Source: SAR324 cluster bacterium (GTDB lineage: Bacteria; SAR324; JACQKK01). Taken from it: DNA of 5,466 bases. Of the stretch, positions 1-4,488 are shown piece by piece (position 1 is the stretch's first letter; the number at the start of each line of letters is the position of its first letter). The stretch covers positions 1 to 5,466 of the forward strand of contig JAPUJL010000359.1 of NCBI GenBank assembly GCA_027296185.1. The letters are read 5' to 3'. The position numbers were made by a program, and so were the translations under genes. The notes under the pieces are model-generated. The model saw nothing but the letters and a program-made list of their open reading frames with translations. It had not been told where the DNA came from and did no database searches.

Positions 1-1
1 G

Positions 2-295
2 GAGGCCGCAGCGGTGGCGGCAACTCCCGCAGCTCCCGCAGCGGCCCCTGTGGCAGAGGCGGCTCCCCAGGCGGAGCCGGACAGGCCCGCTCCTGCGGAA
101 AAACCGGCCCCCAAGGCGGCCGAGCCGGCGGCGGCGGCCACTGCTGTGGAGGCCGAAACACCCCCGGCCACAGAGGCACAAGCCGAAAAAGCGGACGCAG
201 GCGGCGAAGCGGCACCCCAGGCCGAAACGGCGGATGCGGGGGAAAGCGGTGGAGCCGCGTCGACCGGGGAGACCGGGAAAGCCGGGAAGGACTGA
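2..295 (+). CDS. rpsB: Probable 30S ribosomal protein S2, C-terminal low-complexity tail (5' end outside window)
   Basis: The reading frame is open from the left edge and ends at TGA 293-295, giving 97 visible residues. These are almost entirely Ala, Pro, Glu, Thr, Gly, Lys, Gln and Asp, with no aromatic residues and no folded-domain motif. The motif AAPQAE occurs twice, once near the start and once about two thirds along, as expected of a repetitive disordered tail. The conserved S2 domain is not in the window, so the identity is inferred from position: the gene lies directly upstream of tsf-pyrH-frr, where rpsB normally sits. Many bacterial S2 proteins carry acidic or Ala-rich C-terminal extensions of variable length. 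S2 binds the 30S subunit near the neck and is needed with S1 for mRNA binding. The coding call is fairly safe, since composition and codon pattern match the strand. The alternative is another Ala-rich protein that happens to precede tsf. Confidence 0.65.
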   Translation, partial: EAAAVAATPAAPAAAPVAEAAPQAEPDRPAPAEKPAPKAAEPAAAATAVEAETPPATEAQAEKADAGGEAAPQAETADAGESGGAASTGETGKAGKD

Positions 296-307
296 GCCGC
301 CACGGCT

Positions 308-333
308 GGACGGGGAGATTTGCCGACCCGTCC
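308..333 (+). repeat. GC-rich stem-loop between rpsB and tsf
   Basis: GGACGGG at 308-314 pairs perfectly with CCCGTCC at 327-333, leaving a 12-base loop, and a flanking T-G wobble could add one pair. No T-run follows, so it does not look like an intrinsic terminator. In the message it would lie 22 bases upstream of the tsf start codon and leave the tsf ribosome-binding site free. It may mark a processing point or stabilise the rpsB 3' end; this is inference. Confidence 0.45.
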
Positions 334-345
334 GACTGAAGTTCT

Positions 346-349
346 GGAG
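346..349 (+). promoter_or_regulatory. Ribosome-binding site of tsf (decides the start)
   Basis: GGAG lies 6 bases before ATG 356. An in-frame TTG at 320 would add 12 residues (beginning MPTRPTEV), but its only purine-rich stretch sits about 2 bases upstream of it. EF-Ts proteins normally begin a few residues before the LR..TGAGMMDCK motif, which also favours ATG 356. Confidence 0.7.
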
Positions 350-355
350 CGATCG

Positions 356-1210
356 ATGGCCATTGCGGCAGCAAAAGTGATGGAATTGCGCAGCCTGACG
401 GGCGCGGGAATGATGGATTGCAAGCGCGCCCTGGAGGAAAGCGGCGGCGATCTGGAAAAAGCAGGCGAGTACCTGCGCAAGACGGGCATCGCCATCGCGG
501 CCAAAAAGGCGTCCCGCGACACCAACGAGGGCGGTATTGCCGTCGCGTTCAGCGGCGACGGGAAATCGGCGGCGATGGTGCAGCTGGCCTGCGAGACGGA
601 CTTCGTTGCGCTCAACGAGGAGTTTCAACGGATGCTCGGTGTGCTCACCCAGCAGGCCCTGGAACGGGGCGGCGATGACTTCGTGGAACAACCGTTGCTC
701 TCCGGTGAAGGCACGGTGGGCGAGACCCTGACCGCGGCCATCGGCAAGATGGGCGAGAACATCCGCCTGATCGACGCGAAACGGCTGGTGCTGGAGGGCG
801 AGGGGGCCATCGGCGGCTACGTGCACTCCAACGGCAAGATCGGCGTCCTGCTGGCCCTTGGCGCGGACAGCGCCGTGGACGGCGCCAGGCTGGAGATGCT
901 GACCAAGGACCTTTCCATGCACATCGCCGCCTCGCCGGTGAGCGCCTTGACCGAGGAGGAAATCGATCCGGCGGAGGTGGAAAAAGAAAAGGAAATCCTG
1001 GTCGCCCAGGCCAAGGAATCCGGAAAGCCCGACGAGATCGTCGATAAGATGGTGGCGGGGCGGCTGAAGAAATTCGTCCAGGAAAACACGCTGGTCTCGC
1101 AGGCGTTCGTGAAGGATCCGGACAAGACCGTGGCGCAGGTGCTGAAGGAAGCAGGGCAGGAGCTGGGGGCCCAGATCGCCCCGGTGGAATATCTCAAGTG
1201 GCAATTCTGA
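356..1210 (+). CDS. tsf: Translation elongation factor Ts
   Basis: EF-Ts is the guanine-nucleotide exchange factor that releases GDP from EF-Tu in the cytoplasm, so that EF-Tu can bind GTP and aminoacyl-tRNA again. From ATG 356 the product has 284 residues, almost the same as the 283 of E. coli. The N-terminal UBA-like module carries the signature LRSLTGAGMMDCKRALEE (residues 11-28). The core contains CETDFVALNEEF (79-90), whose TDFV segment is the EF-Tu contact that disturbs Mg2+ and nucleotide binding. Further on are KMGENI (131-136), the MHIAASP segment (188-194) and the coiled-coil-like region SGKPDEIVDKMVAGRLKKF (222-240). The protein stops soon after the last core strand (VEYLKWQF). The gene follows the probable rpsB by 60 bases and precedes pyrH by 46 bases, the standard arrangement, and is probably co-transcribed with both. 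All key motifs are present and I see no frameshift. Confidence 0.97.
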   Translation: MAIAAAKVMELRSLTGAGMMDCKRALEESGGDLEKAGEYLRKTGIAIAAKKASRDTNEGGIAVAFSGDGKSAAMVQLACETDFVALNEEFQRMLGVLTQQALERGGDDFVEQPLLSGEGTVGETLTAAIGKMGENIRLIDAKRLVLEGEGAIGGYVHSNGKIGVLLALGADSAVDGARLEMLTKDLSMHIAASPVSALTEEEIDPAEVEKEKEILVAQAKESGKPDEIVDKMVAGRLKKFVQENTLVSQAFVKDPDKTVAQVLKEAGQELGAQIAPVEYLKWQF

Positions 1211-1245
1211 TCGGGGGCGTTTTCCGACCGGGCAATCCCCAAGGC

Positions 1246-1249
1246 GGAG
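1246..1249 (+). promoter_or_regulatory. Ribosome-binding site supporting the TTG start of pyrH
   Basis: GGAG stands 7 bases before TTG 1257, an ideal distance. There is no ATG or GTG in this frame between the tsf stop and TTG 1257. The protein from TTG begins HYRRVCIKLSGE, which lines up with the usual UMP kinase N-terminus. Confidence 0.65.
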
Positions 1250-1256
1250 CGGACCG

Positions 1257-1961
1257 TTGCACTACCGGCGGGTTTGCATCAAGCTAAGCGGCGAAGTTTT
1301 CGGCGGCAAAGAGGGATTCGGGTTCGATCACGCGGTGATCGATTCCCTCTCGAAGCAGATCAAGCGAATCCACGAGTCCGGGGCGGAAATCGGGTTGATC
1401 GTGGGCGGGGGCAATATCTTCCGCGGCACCCGTTCGGCACCGGAGGGCATGGACCGCGTGGCGGCGGACCACATGGGCATGCTGGCCACCGTGATCAACG
1501 CGATCTTGCTGCAGGACGCCCTCGAGCGCAACGGCCTGGCGACCCGGTTGCTGACCGCCATCGAGATGCGGGCGATTGCCGAGCCGTACATCAAGCGGCG
1601 CATGGTGCGGCACATCGAAAAACGGCGGGTGGTCATCTTCGCCGCCGGGACGGGCAACCCCTTCTTCACCACCGATACCGCCGCCGCGCTACGGGCCTCG
1701 GAAATGGCGGCCGACGTCCTGATCAAGGGCACCAAGGTGGATGGGGTGTACGACAAGGACCCCGCCCAGTATCCAGACGCCGAGCGGTTCGACCGGCTGA
1801 GTTATCAGGAGGTGCTGAGCCGGGACCTGAAGGTGATGGATGCGACGGCCATCGCCTTTTGCAAGGACAACAGCATTCCCATCCTGGTACTCAACATCGA
1901 ACGGGAGAACACGCTCTACGACGCCGTAATGGGCGAGACGGTGGGTACCGTCATCGCCTAG
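1257..1961 (+). CDS. pyrH: UMP kinase (uridylate kinase), TTG start
   Basis: This cytoplasmic enzyme phosphorylates UMP to UDP with ATP, an essential step in pyrimidine nucleotide synthesis. It belongs to the amino-acid kinase fold, not to the P-loop NMP kinases of eukaryotes, and the bacterial enzyme is typically a hexamer regulated by GTP and UTP. The 234-residue product is of normal length. Visible motifs, in order, are KLSGE (9-13), the glycine-rich VGGGNIFRG (49-57), MDRVAADHMGMLATVINA (65-82) with the UMP-binding Asp, GTGNPFFTTDTAAALRA (131-147), and KGTKVDGVYDKDP (157-169) at the nucleotide site. The only usable start is TTG, preceded by GGAG at 7 bases; a TTG start may lower translation relative to its neighbours. 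It lies 46 bases after tsf and 133 bases before frr. I see no missing key residue. Confidence 0.97.
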   Translation: MHYRRVCIKLSGEVFGGKEGFGFDHAVIDSLSKQIKRIHESGAEIGLIVGGGNIFRGTRSAPEGMDRVAADHMGMLATVINAILLQDALERNGLATRLLTAIEMRAIAEPYIKRRMVRHIEKRRVVIFAAGTGNPFFTTDTAAALRASEMAADVLIKGTKVDGVYDKDPAQYPDAERFDRLSYQEVLSRDLKVMDATAIAFCKDNSIPILVLNIERENTLYDAVMGETVGTVIA

Positions 1962-1973
1962 CCGGCCCGGCCC

Positions 1974-2041
1974 GGCGCGGGGCGCTTCGCCGCCCCGGGC
2001 CTGCACCGTGACCGCGAGACGCCGCGAGGCGCGCTGCGGTC
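1974..2041 (+). repeat. Two adjacent GC-rich stem-loops between pyrH and frr
   Basis: The first hairpin pairs CGGGGCG (1978-1984) with CGCCCCG (1991-1997) over a 6-base loop, and extends past one mismatch by three more pairs (1974-1976 with 1999-2001). The second pairs GACCGC (2010-2015) with GCGGTC (2036-2041), and encloses an inner stem CGCC/GGCG (2020-2023 with 2028-2031) capped by GCGA, a GNRA-type tetraloop. An alternative pairing, GAGAC (2016-2020) with GTCTC (2039-2043), excludes the outer stem of the second hairpin. Neither hairpin is followed by a run of T, so a standard Rho-independent terminator is unlikely. They could be an RNA processing or stability element between pyrH and frr. 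Confidence 0.5.
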
Positions 2042-2094
2042 TCCACCCAGCGCCGGACACCGAGGCAAGCAACGTCAATCGATGAGGTGGCCCC

Positions 2095-2652
2095 ATGGTG
2101 GACGATGTCAAAAAGGAAGCCCGGGCAAAAATGGACCACACTCTGGAGGTGTTGCAGCACGATCTCGCCGCCGTGCGGACGGGACGCGCCTCCACGGGGC
2201 TGCTGAACCCGGTGCAGGTGAACTATTACGGAACGTCCACGCCGCTGAACCAAATGGCGACGATCGCGGTCCCCGATCCGCAGATGCTCACCGTCACGCC
2301 CTACGACCGGTCGGCGATCAAGGAGATCGAGAAGAGCATCGCCGCCTCGGACCTGGGGCTTAACCCACAGGTGGACGGAGCCATCATCCGCGTTCCGATC
2401 CCCGTGTTAACCGAGGAGCGGCGCAGGGAGCTGGTGAAGCACATCAAGAAGATGGGCGAGGAGAGCAAGATCGCCGTGCGCAACATCCGCCGCGAGGCGA
2501 ACGAGAAGATCAAAAATCTCGAAAAAGACAAGGCCATCTCGCAGGACCAGGAACACGACGCCCAGGACGATATTCAAACCGAGACGGACCAGCATGTGAA
2601 GAAGGTCGACGAGGTCATCCACGCCAAGGAAGAAGACCTGATGACCGTGTAG
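2095..2652 (+). CDS. frr: Ribosome recycling factor
   Basis: RRF acts with EF-G in the cytoplasm to split post-termination ribosomes so that subunits, tRNA and mRNA can be reused. The 185-residue product has the normal family length. The N-terminal helix of the three-helix bundle ends in the strongly conserved VRTGRAST (27-34). Next comes the beta domain, with VNYYGTSTPLNQMA (42-55), P-Q-ML-V-PYD (62-71) and DGAIIRVPIPVLTEERR (94-110). The long C-terminal helices carry VRNIRREAN (128-136), including the conserved Arg at 132, followed by a charged region ending EEDLMTV. The ATG is preceded by GAGGTGG (2084-2090), a clear Shine-Dalgarno. The gene sits 133 bases after pyrH, the usual partner, and 139 bases before mraY. 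The sequence looks complete and normal. Confidence 0.97.
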   Translation: MVDDVKKEARAKMDHTLEVLQHDLAAVRTGRASTGLLNPVQVNYYGTSTPLNQMATIAVPDPQMLTVTPYDRSAIKEIEKSIAASDLGLNPQVDGAIIRVPIPVLTEERRRELVKHIKKMGEESKIAVRNIRREANEKIKNLEKDKAISQDQEHDAQDDIQTETDQHVKKVDEVIHAKEEDLMTV

Positions 2653-2670
2653 CCGCCGCTCGCACCGCTG

Positions 2671-2695
2671 GCAGCCGGGTCGCCGACCGGCCTGC
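2671..2695 (+). repeat. Stem-loop just downstream of frr
   Basis: GCAG (2671-2674) pairs with CTGC (2692-2695). After a single bulged C (2691), CCGG (2675-2678) pairs with CCGG (2687-2690) over an 8-base loop. It begins 18 bases after the frr stop. No T-run follows, so it is at most a 3'-end stabilising structure or a Rho-type boundary. Confidence 0.35.
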
Positions 2696-2739
2696 CGCCG
2701 CGGGCGATCCGCTTCTCCGCGCCCCGCCCCGTCCCCGGC

Positions 2740-2784
2740 CGGCCGGCGGCGCACCCACCCAGGCTATCTTGCGGCCGCCGGCCG
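2740..2784 (+). repeat. Perfect 11-bp GC inverted repeat directly upstream of the mraY start
   Basis: CGGCCGGCGGC (2740-2750) is exactly complementary to GCCGCCGGCCG (2774-2784), giving 11 G-C pairs around a 23-base loop. Two more pairs (2751-2752 with 2771-2772) are possible if G2773 is bulged. The 3' arm ends 7 bases before the mraY ATG, so it fills the place where a Shine-Dalgarno would be expected. The stem is not followed by T residues. It may act on mraY translation or on read-through from frr; that role is inferred. Confidence 0.55.
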
Positions 2785-2791
2785 TAGCCCC

Positions 2792-4048
2792 ATGCTTGCA
2801 GAATTGCTCTACTCCTTCTGGCCCTACCAAATCTTCAAGTCGGTGTTTTTCCGGGGCGGAATGACGTTTCTGACGACCTATTGGGTGATCGTGCTGGCCA
2901 TGCCGCCGGTGATCCGCCTGTTCCGCCGCAAGGGGCTAACCGCAGACTTCAGGCCGGCCGGCCCGGCGCAAAAGCCCTACTCGGGCGGTAAGCCGATCAT
3001 GGGTGGGGGCATCCTGGTGCTGGCGATCCTTCTGTCCATTTTCTTGTGGGTGCAACTGAACCAGTTCGTCGTGGCCCTGATCGTGATCCTGTTGTTCTTC
3101 GCCGCAATCGGCGCCTGGGATGACGTCGCCAAGATTCGCCACCGCCGCCGCGTCGAGCGGGGGGAGCAAACCAAGGCCGATTACTCGGACAAGGCGGAAG
3201 GCATCAGCGGCCGGATGCGCCTGCTCGCCGAGATCGTCGTGGCGTCAGTCGTGGTGGCAGGGCTCTACCTCTTTGTGGATATCGACGGCCACTTGGTCGT
3301 GCCGTTCATTCCCTTGGACTGGTGGTATCCCTACCTGCCCCGTCATCTGTTCGTGCCCTTCATGGTGCTGGTGATCGTGGCGGGGGCCAACGCCGTGAAC
3401 ATCACCGACGGCCTCGATTCCCTGGCGACGGTGCCGATCATCACCTGCACGCTCTTTATCGCGGCCGTGGCCTACGTGGGTGCCGACGCCGACCTGGCCC
3501 AGCGGCTGAAGCTGCCCCCGCTTTCTCCCGATCTGAAGGAGATCGCCGTGCTGTCCGCAGCGATTCTCAGCGCGGGGCTGGCCTTTCTGCGCTTCAATGC
3601 GCCGCCGGCCACGATCATTCTGGGGGATCTCGGCGCGCTGGCGCTGGGGAGCACCTTTTCCGCCATGTTCATCTTCATGAAGGTGGAGCTGTTCCTGCCC
3701 CTGGTGGGCGGGGCGCTGGTACTCACCACCCTCTCGACGATCGTCCAGCGGACGTTTTTCAAGGTGATGCTGGCGTGGCGCGGCCGGAATATGGCCGAGA
3801 AGTGGCGCTTCTTTTACCGCGCCCCGTACCACCACCACCTGCAGAGCGTGTGGAGTTTCTCGGAAAGGAGCCGAAACGTCCAATCGGTGTGGGTGCGGAT
3901 GCTGGAGTTCATAGGAATCAAACCGCCGGGCGTGGAGGATCAACTCTCCGATCCCGAGGCGGTGAACAGCCGGGTCGTGTGGCGCATGCACATGATCTCC
4001 ATCTGGCTGCTCGTGGTCACCATGGTGGTCTATTTCAAGGTGCGCTGA
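2792..4048 (+). CDS. mraY: Phospho-N-acetylmuramoyl-pentapeptide transferase (MraY), enlarged form
   Basis: MraY is an integral inner-membrane enzyme that moves phospho-MurNAc-pentapeptide from UDP to undecaprenyl phosphate, giving lipid I in peptidoglycan synthesis. The family signatures are all present: SGGKPIMGGG (64-73, in place of the usual TPTMGG), the Mg2+-binding Asp pair in GAWDD (107-111), NAVNITDGLDSLA (200-212), ILGDLGALALG (276-286) with the third catalytic Asp, and APYHHH (344-349). The triple His after AP separates MraY from WecA/TagO-type relatives. About ten hydrophobic segments are visible, the first near 28-45 and the last near 397-414, and the ending YFKVR matches the family (KVR). 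At 418 residues it is 58 longer than E. coli MraY (360); the extra length lies mainly after the DD pair, before HHH and above all after HHH, in predicted cytoplasmic loops. The ATG has no recognisable Shine-Dalgarno, but no better start exists and the N-terminus fits the family. Finding mraY directly after frr instead of in a mur/fts cluster is unusual. Confidence 0.93.
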   Translation: MLAELLYSFWPYQIFKSVFFRGGMTFLTTYWVIVLAMPPVIRLFRRKGLTADFRPAGPAQKPYSGGKPIMGGGILVLAILLSIFLWVQLNQFVVALIVILLFFAAIGAWDDVAKIRHRRRVERGEQTKADYSDKAEGISGRMRLLAEIVVASVVVAGLYLFVDIDGHLVVPFIPLDWWYPYLPRHLFVPFMVLVIVAGANAVNITDGLDSLATVPIITCTLFIAAVAYVGADADLAQRLKLPPLSPDLKEIAVLSAAILSAGLAFLRFNAPPATIILGDLGALALGSTFSAMFIFMKVELFLPLVGGALVLTTLSTIVQRTFFKVMLAWRGRNMAEKWRFFYRAPYHHHLQSVWSFSERSRNVQSVWVRMLEFIGIKPPGVEDQLSDPEAVNSRVVWRMHMISIWLLVVTMVVYFKVR

Positions 4049-4130
4049 GCCGCCGCCGCGGAAACCAAGTTCGGAACGCCACAAGGCAACCGCCGATAGC
4101 TCGGGAACCTAAACCAAGCTGGCGTGGCGG

Positions 4131-4136
4131 GATAAT
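4131..4136 (+). promoter_or_regulatory. Possible -10 element upstream of the coxB unit
   Basis: GATAAT differs from TATAAT only in its first base and lies at the left edge of the AT-rich island. The bases where a -35 box should lie (about 4107-4114) do not resemble TTGACA. It would place a transcript start near 4143, just before the inverted repeat at 4146-4202. Support is weak. Confidence 0.2.
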
Positions 4137-4145
4137 AAATCTGTC

Positions 4146-4202
4146 ATCGCAGGGCACTTTTGCTGAGAATTTTTCCTTTTCATTTGCCCAGAATTCTGCG
4201 AT
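4146..4202 (+). repeat. Interrupted 11-bp inverted repeat in the AT-rich island
   Basis: ATCGCAGGGCA (4146-4156) pairs over its whole length with TGCCC (4185-4189) plus TGCGAT (4197-4202), with AGAATTC (4190-4196) bulged out on the 3' side. Within the 3' arm, CAGAATTCTG (4189-4198) is itself a perfect 10-bp palindrome, and AGAATT (4166-4171) in the loop is complementary to AATTCT (4192-4197), so alternative pairings exist. The loop contains two T-rich runs. It could be a protein-binding operator or a structured leader before the oxidase gene, or the 3' end of the mraY transcript. Confidence 0.45.
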
Positions 4203-4407
4203 CAACAAAGAGTTTAGTATGGGGGTGCATGTTCGCATCATCGTTCCCTCCGTTTGCCGGCACCGCAGGATGAAGTGGCTCGGTGAAGGGTCGGCGCGGA
4301 GCGGATCTCGCGTATTTCGCGCACGAGACAGGGGGATCGAACGGGGCCTCGGCCGTGGAACGGTCTTGTCTTCGCTGGGTTTATGTGGTTAGGAATACAG
4401 AACTTTT

Positions 4408-4419
4408 GCGCCTAGGCGC
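4408..4419. repeat. 12-bp perfect palindrome GCGCCTAGGCGC
   Basis: The sequence reads the same on both strands and overlaps a second palindrome, GGCGCGCC (4415-4422). It lies 69 bases before the coxB start. It could be a dimeric repressor or activator site, but in GC-rich DNA such palindromes also arise by chance. Confidence 0.3.
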
Positions 4420-4480
4420 GCCCCGGCGGGCCACACGGGTAGTCCGGTGTGCCGGTCCCCACCAGCCTGACTGATCGAAA

Positions 4481-4485
4481 AGGAG
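4481..4485 (+). promoter_or_regulatory. Ribosome-binding site of coxB
   Basis: AGGAG follows a run of A and stands only 3 bases before ATG 4489, closer than usual. An in-frame TGA at 4468-4470 closes the frame upstream, and no other ATG, GTG or TTG lies between, so this start is nearly forced. The lipoprotein signal that begins here agrees with it. Confidence 0.65.
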
Positions 4486-4488
4486 ATC

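Larger units (their letters stand above)
4049..4488 (+). other. 440-base non-coding gap between mraY and coxB, likely promoter and leader of the oxidase operon
   Basis: No convincing gene lies here. The first part (4049-4130) is GC-rich and holds an 8-base direct repeat, AAACCAAG, at 4062-4069 and 4111-4118. The middle (4131-4220) is a sharp AT-rich island, 33 G/C of 90, which contains an inverted repeat described separately. The last part (4221-4488) is GC-rich again, with a small hairpin in which TCTCGCG (4306-4312) pairs with CGC plus CGAGA (4320-4328) across a two-base bulge, and a 12-bp palindrome at 4408-4419. GATAAT at 4131-4136 matches five of six bases of a sigma70 -10 box, but no good -35 element is found 16-18 bases upstream. 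Such a gap suggests that coxB begins a new transcription unit. No intrinsic terminator for mraY is clear. Confidence 0.6.

Noticed and set aside
320..355. N-terminal extension of EF-Ts from TTG 320
   Set aside because: The ribosome-binding site is badly spaced, and family members start near ATG 356, which has its own GGAG.
1274..2011. Long + strand open frame of 245 codons overlapping pyrH in another frame
   Set aside because: It is a His/Arg/Gly-rich shadow of pyrH with no known motif, and pyrH itself has every family signature.
3245..4084. Long open frame of 279 codons on the minus strand opposite mraY
   Set aside because: It is rich in His, Gln, Arg and Gly, has no family motif, and lies exactly opposite a well-supported gene. 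Long antisense frames are expected at this GC content.
4062..4118. Direct repeat AAACCAAG as a possible attachment site or target duplication
   Set aside because: It is only 8 bases long, and nothing between the copies resembles a mobile element or integrase.
4153..4164. GGGCAC-TTTTGCT, resembling a sigma54 -24/-12 promoter
   Set aside because: The distance from GG to GC is 9 bases rather than the required 12, so the two boxes could not be read together.
4150..4180. Possible intrinsic terminator of mraY (small stem at GCACTTTTGC before a T-rich run)
   Set aside because: The stem has only three to four pairs and is interrupted, and the T-run is separated from it by several bases.
4219..4392. 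Small open frame of 57 codons from ATG 4219 in the gap before coxB
   Set aside because: The product is Arg-rich with no motif that I recognise, the ribosome-binding site is poor, and the same frame continues upstream as a shadow of mraY. It looks like chance in GC-rich DNA.
4366..4395. TTGTCT followed 18 bases later by TAGGAA as a sigma70 promoter for coxB
   Set aside because: The -35 box matches four of six bases but the -10 box only three of six; such a pair is expected by chance.
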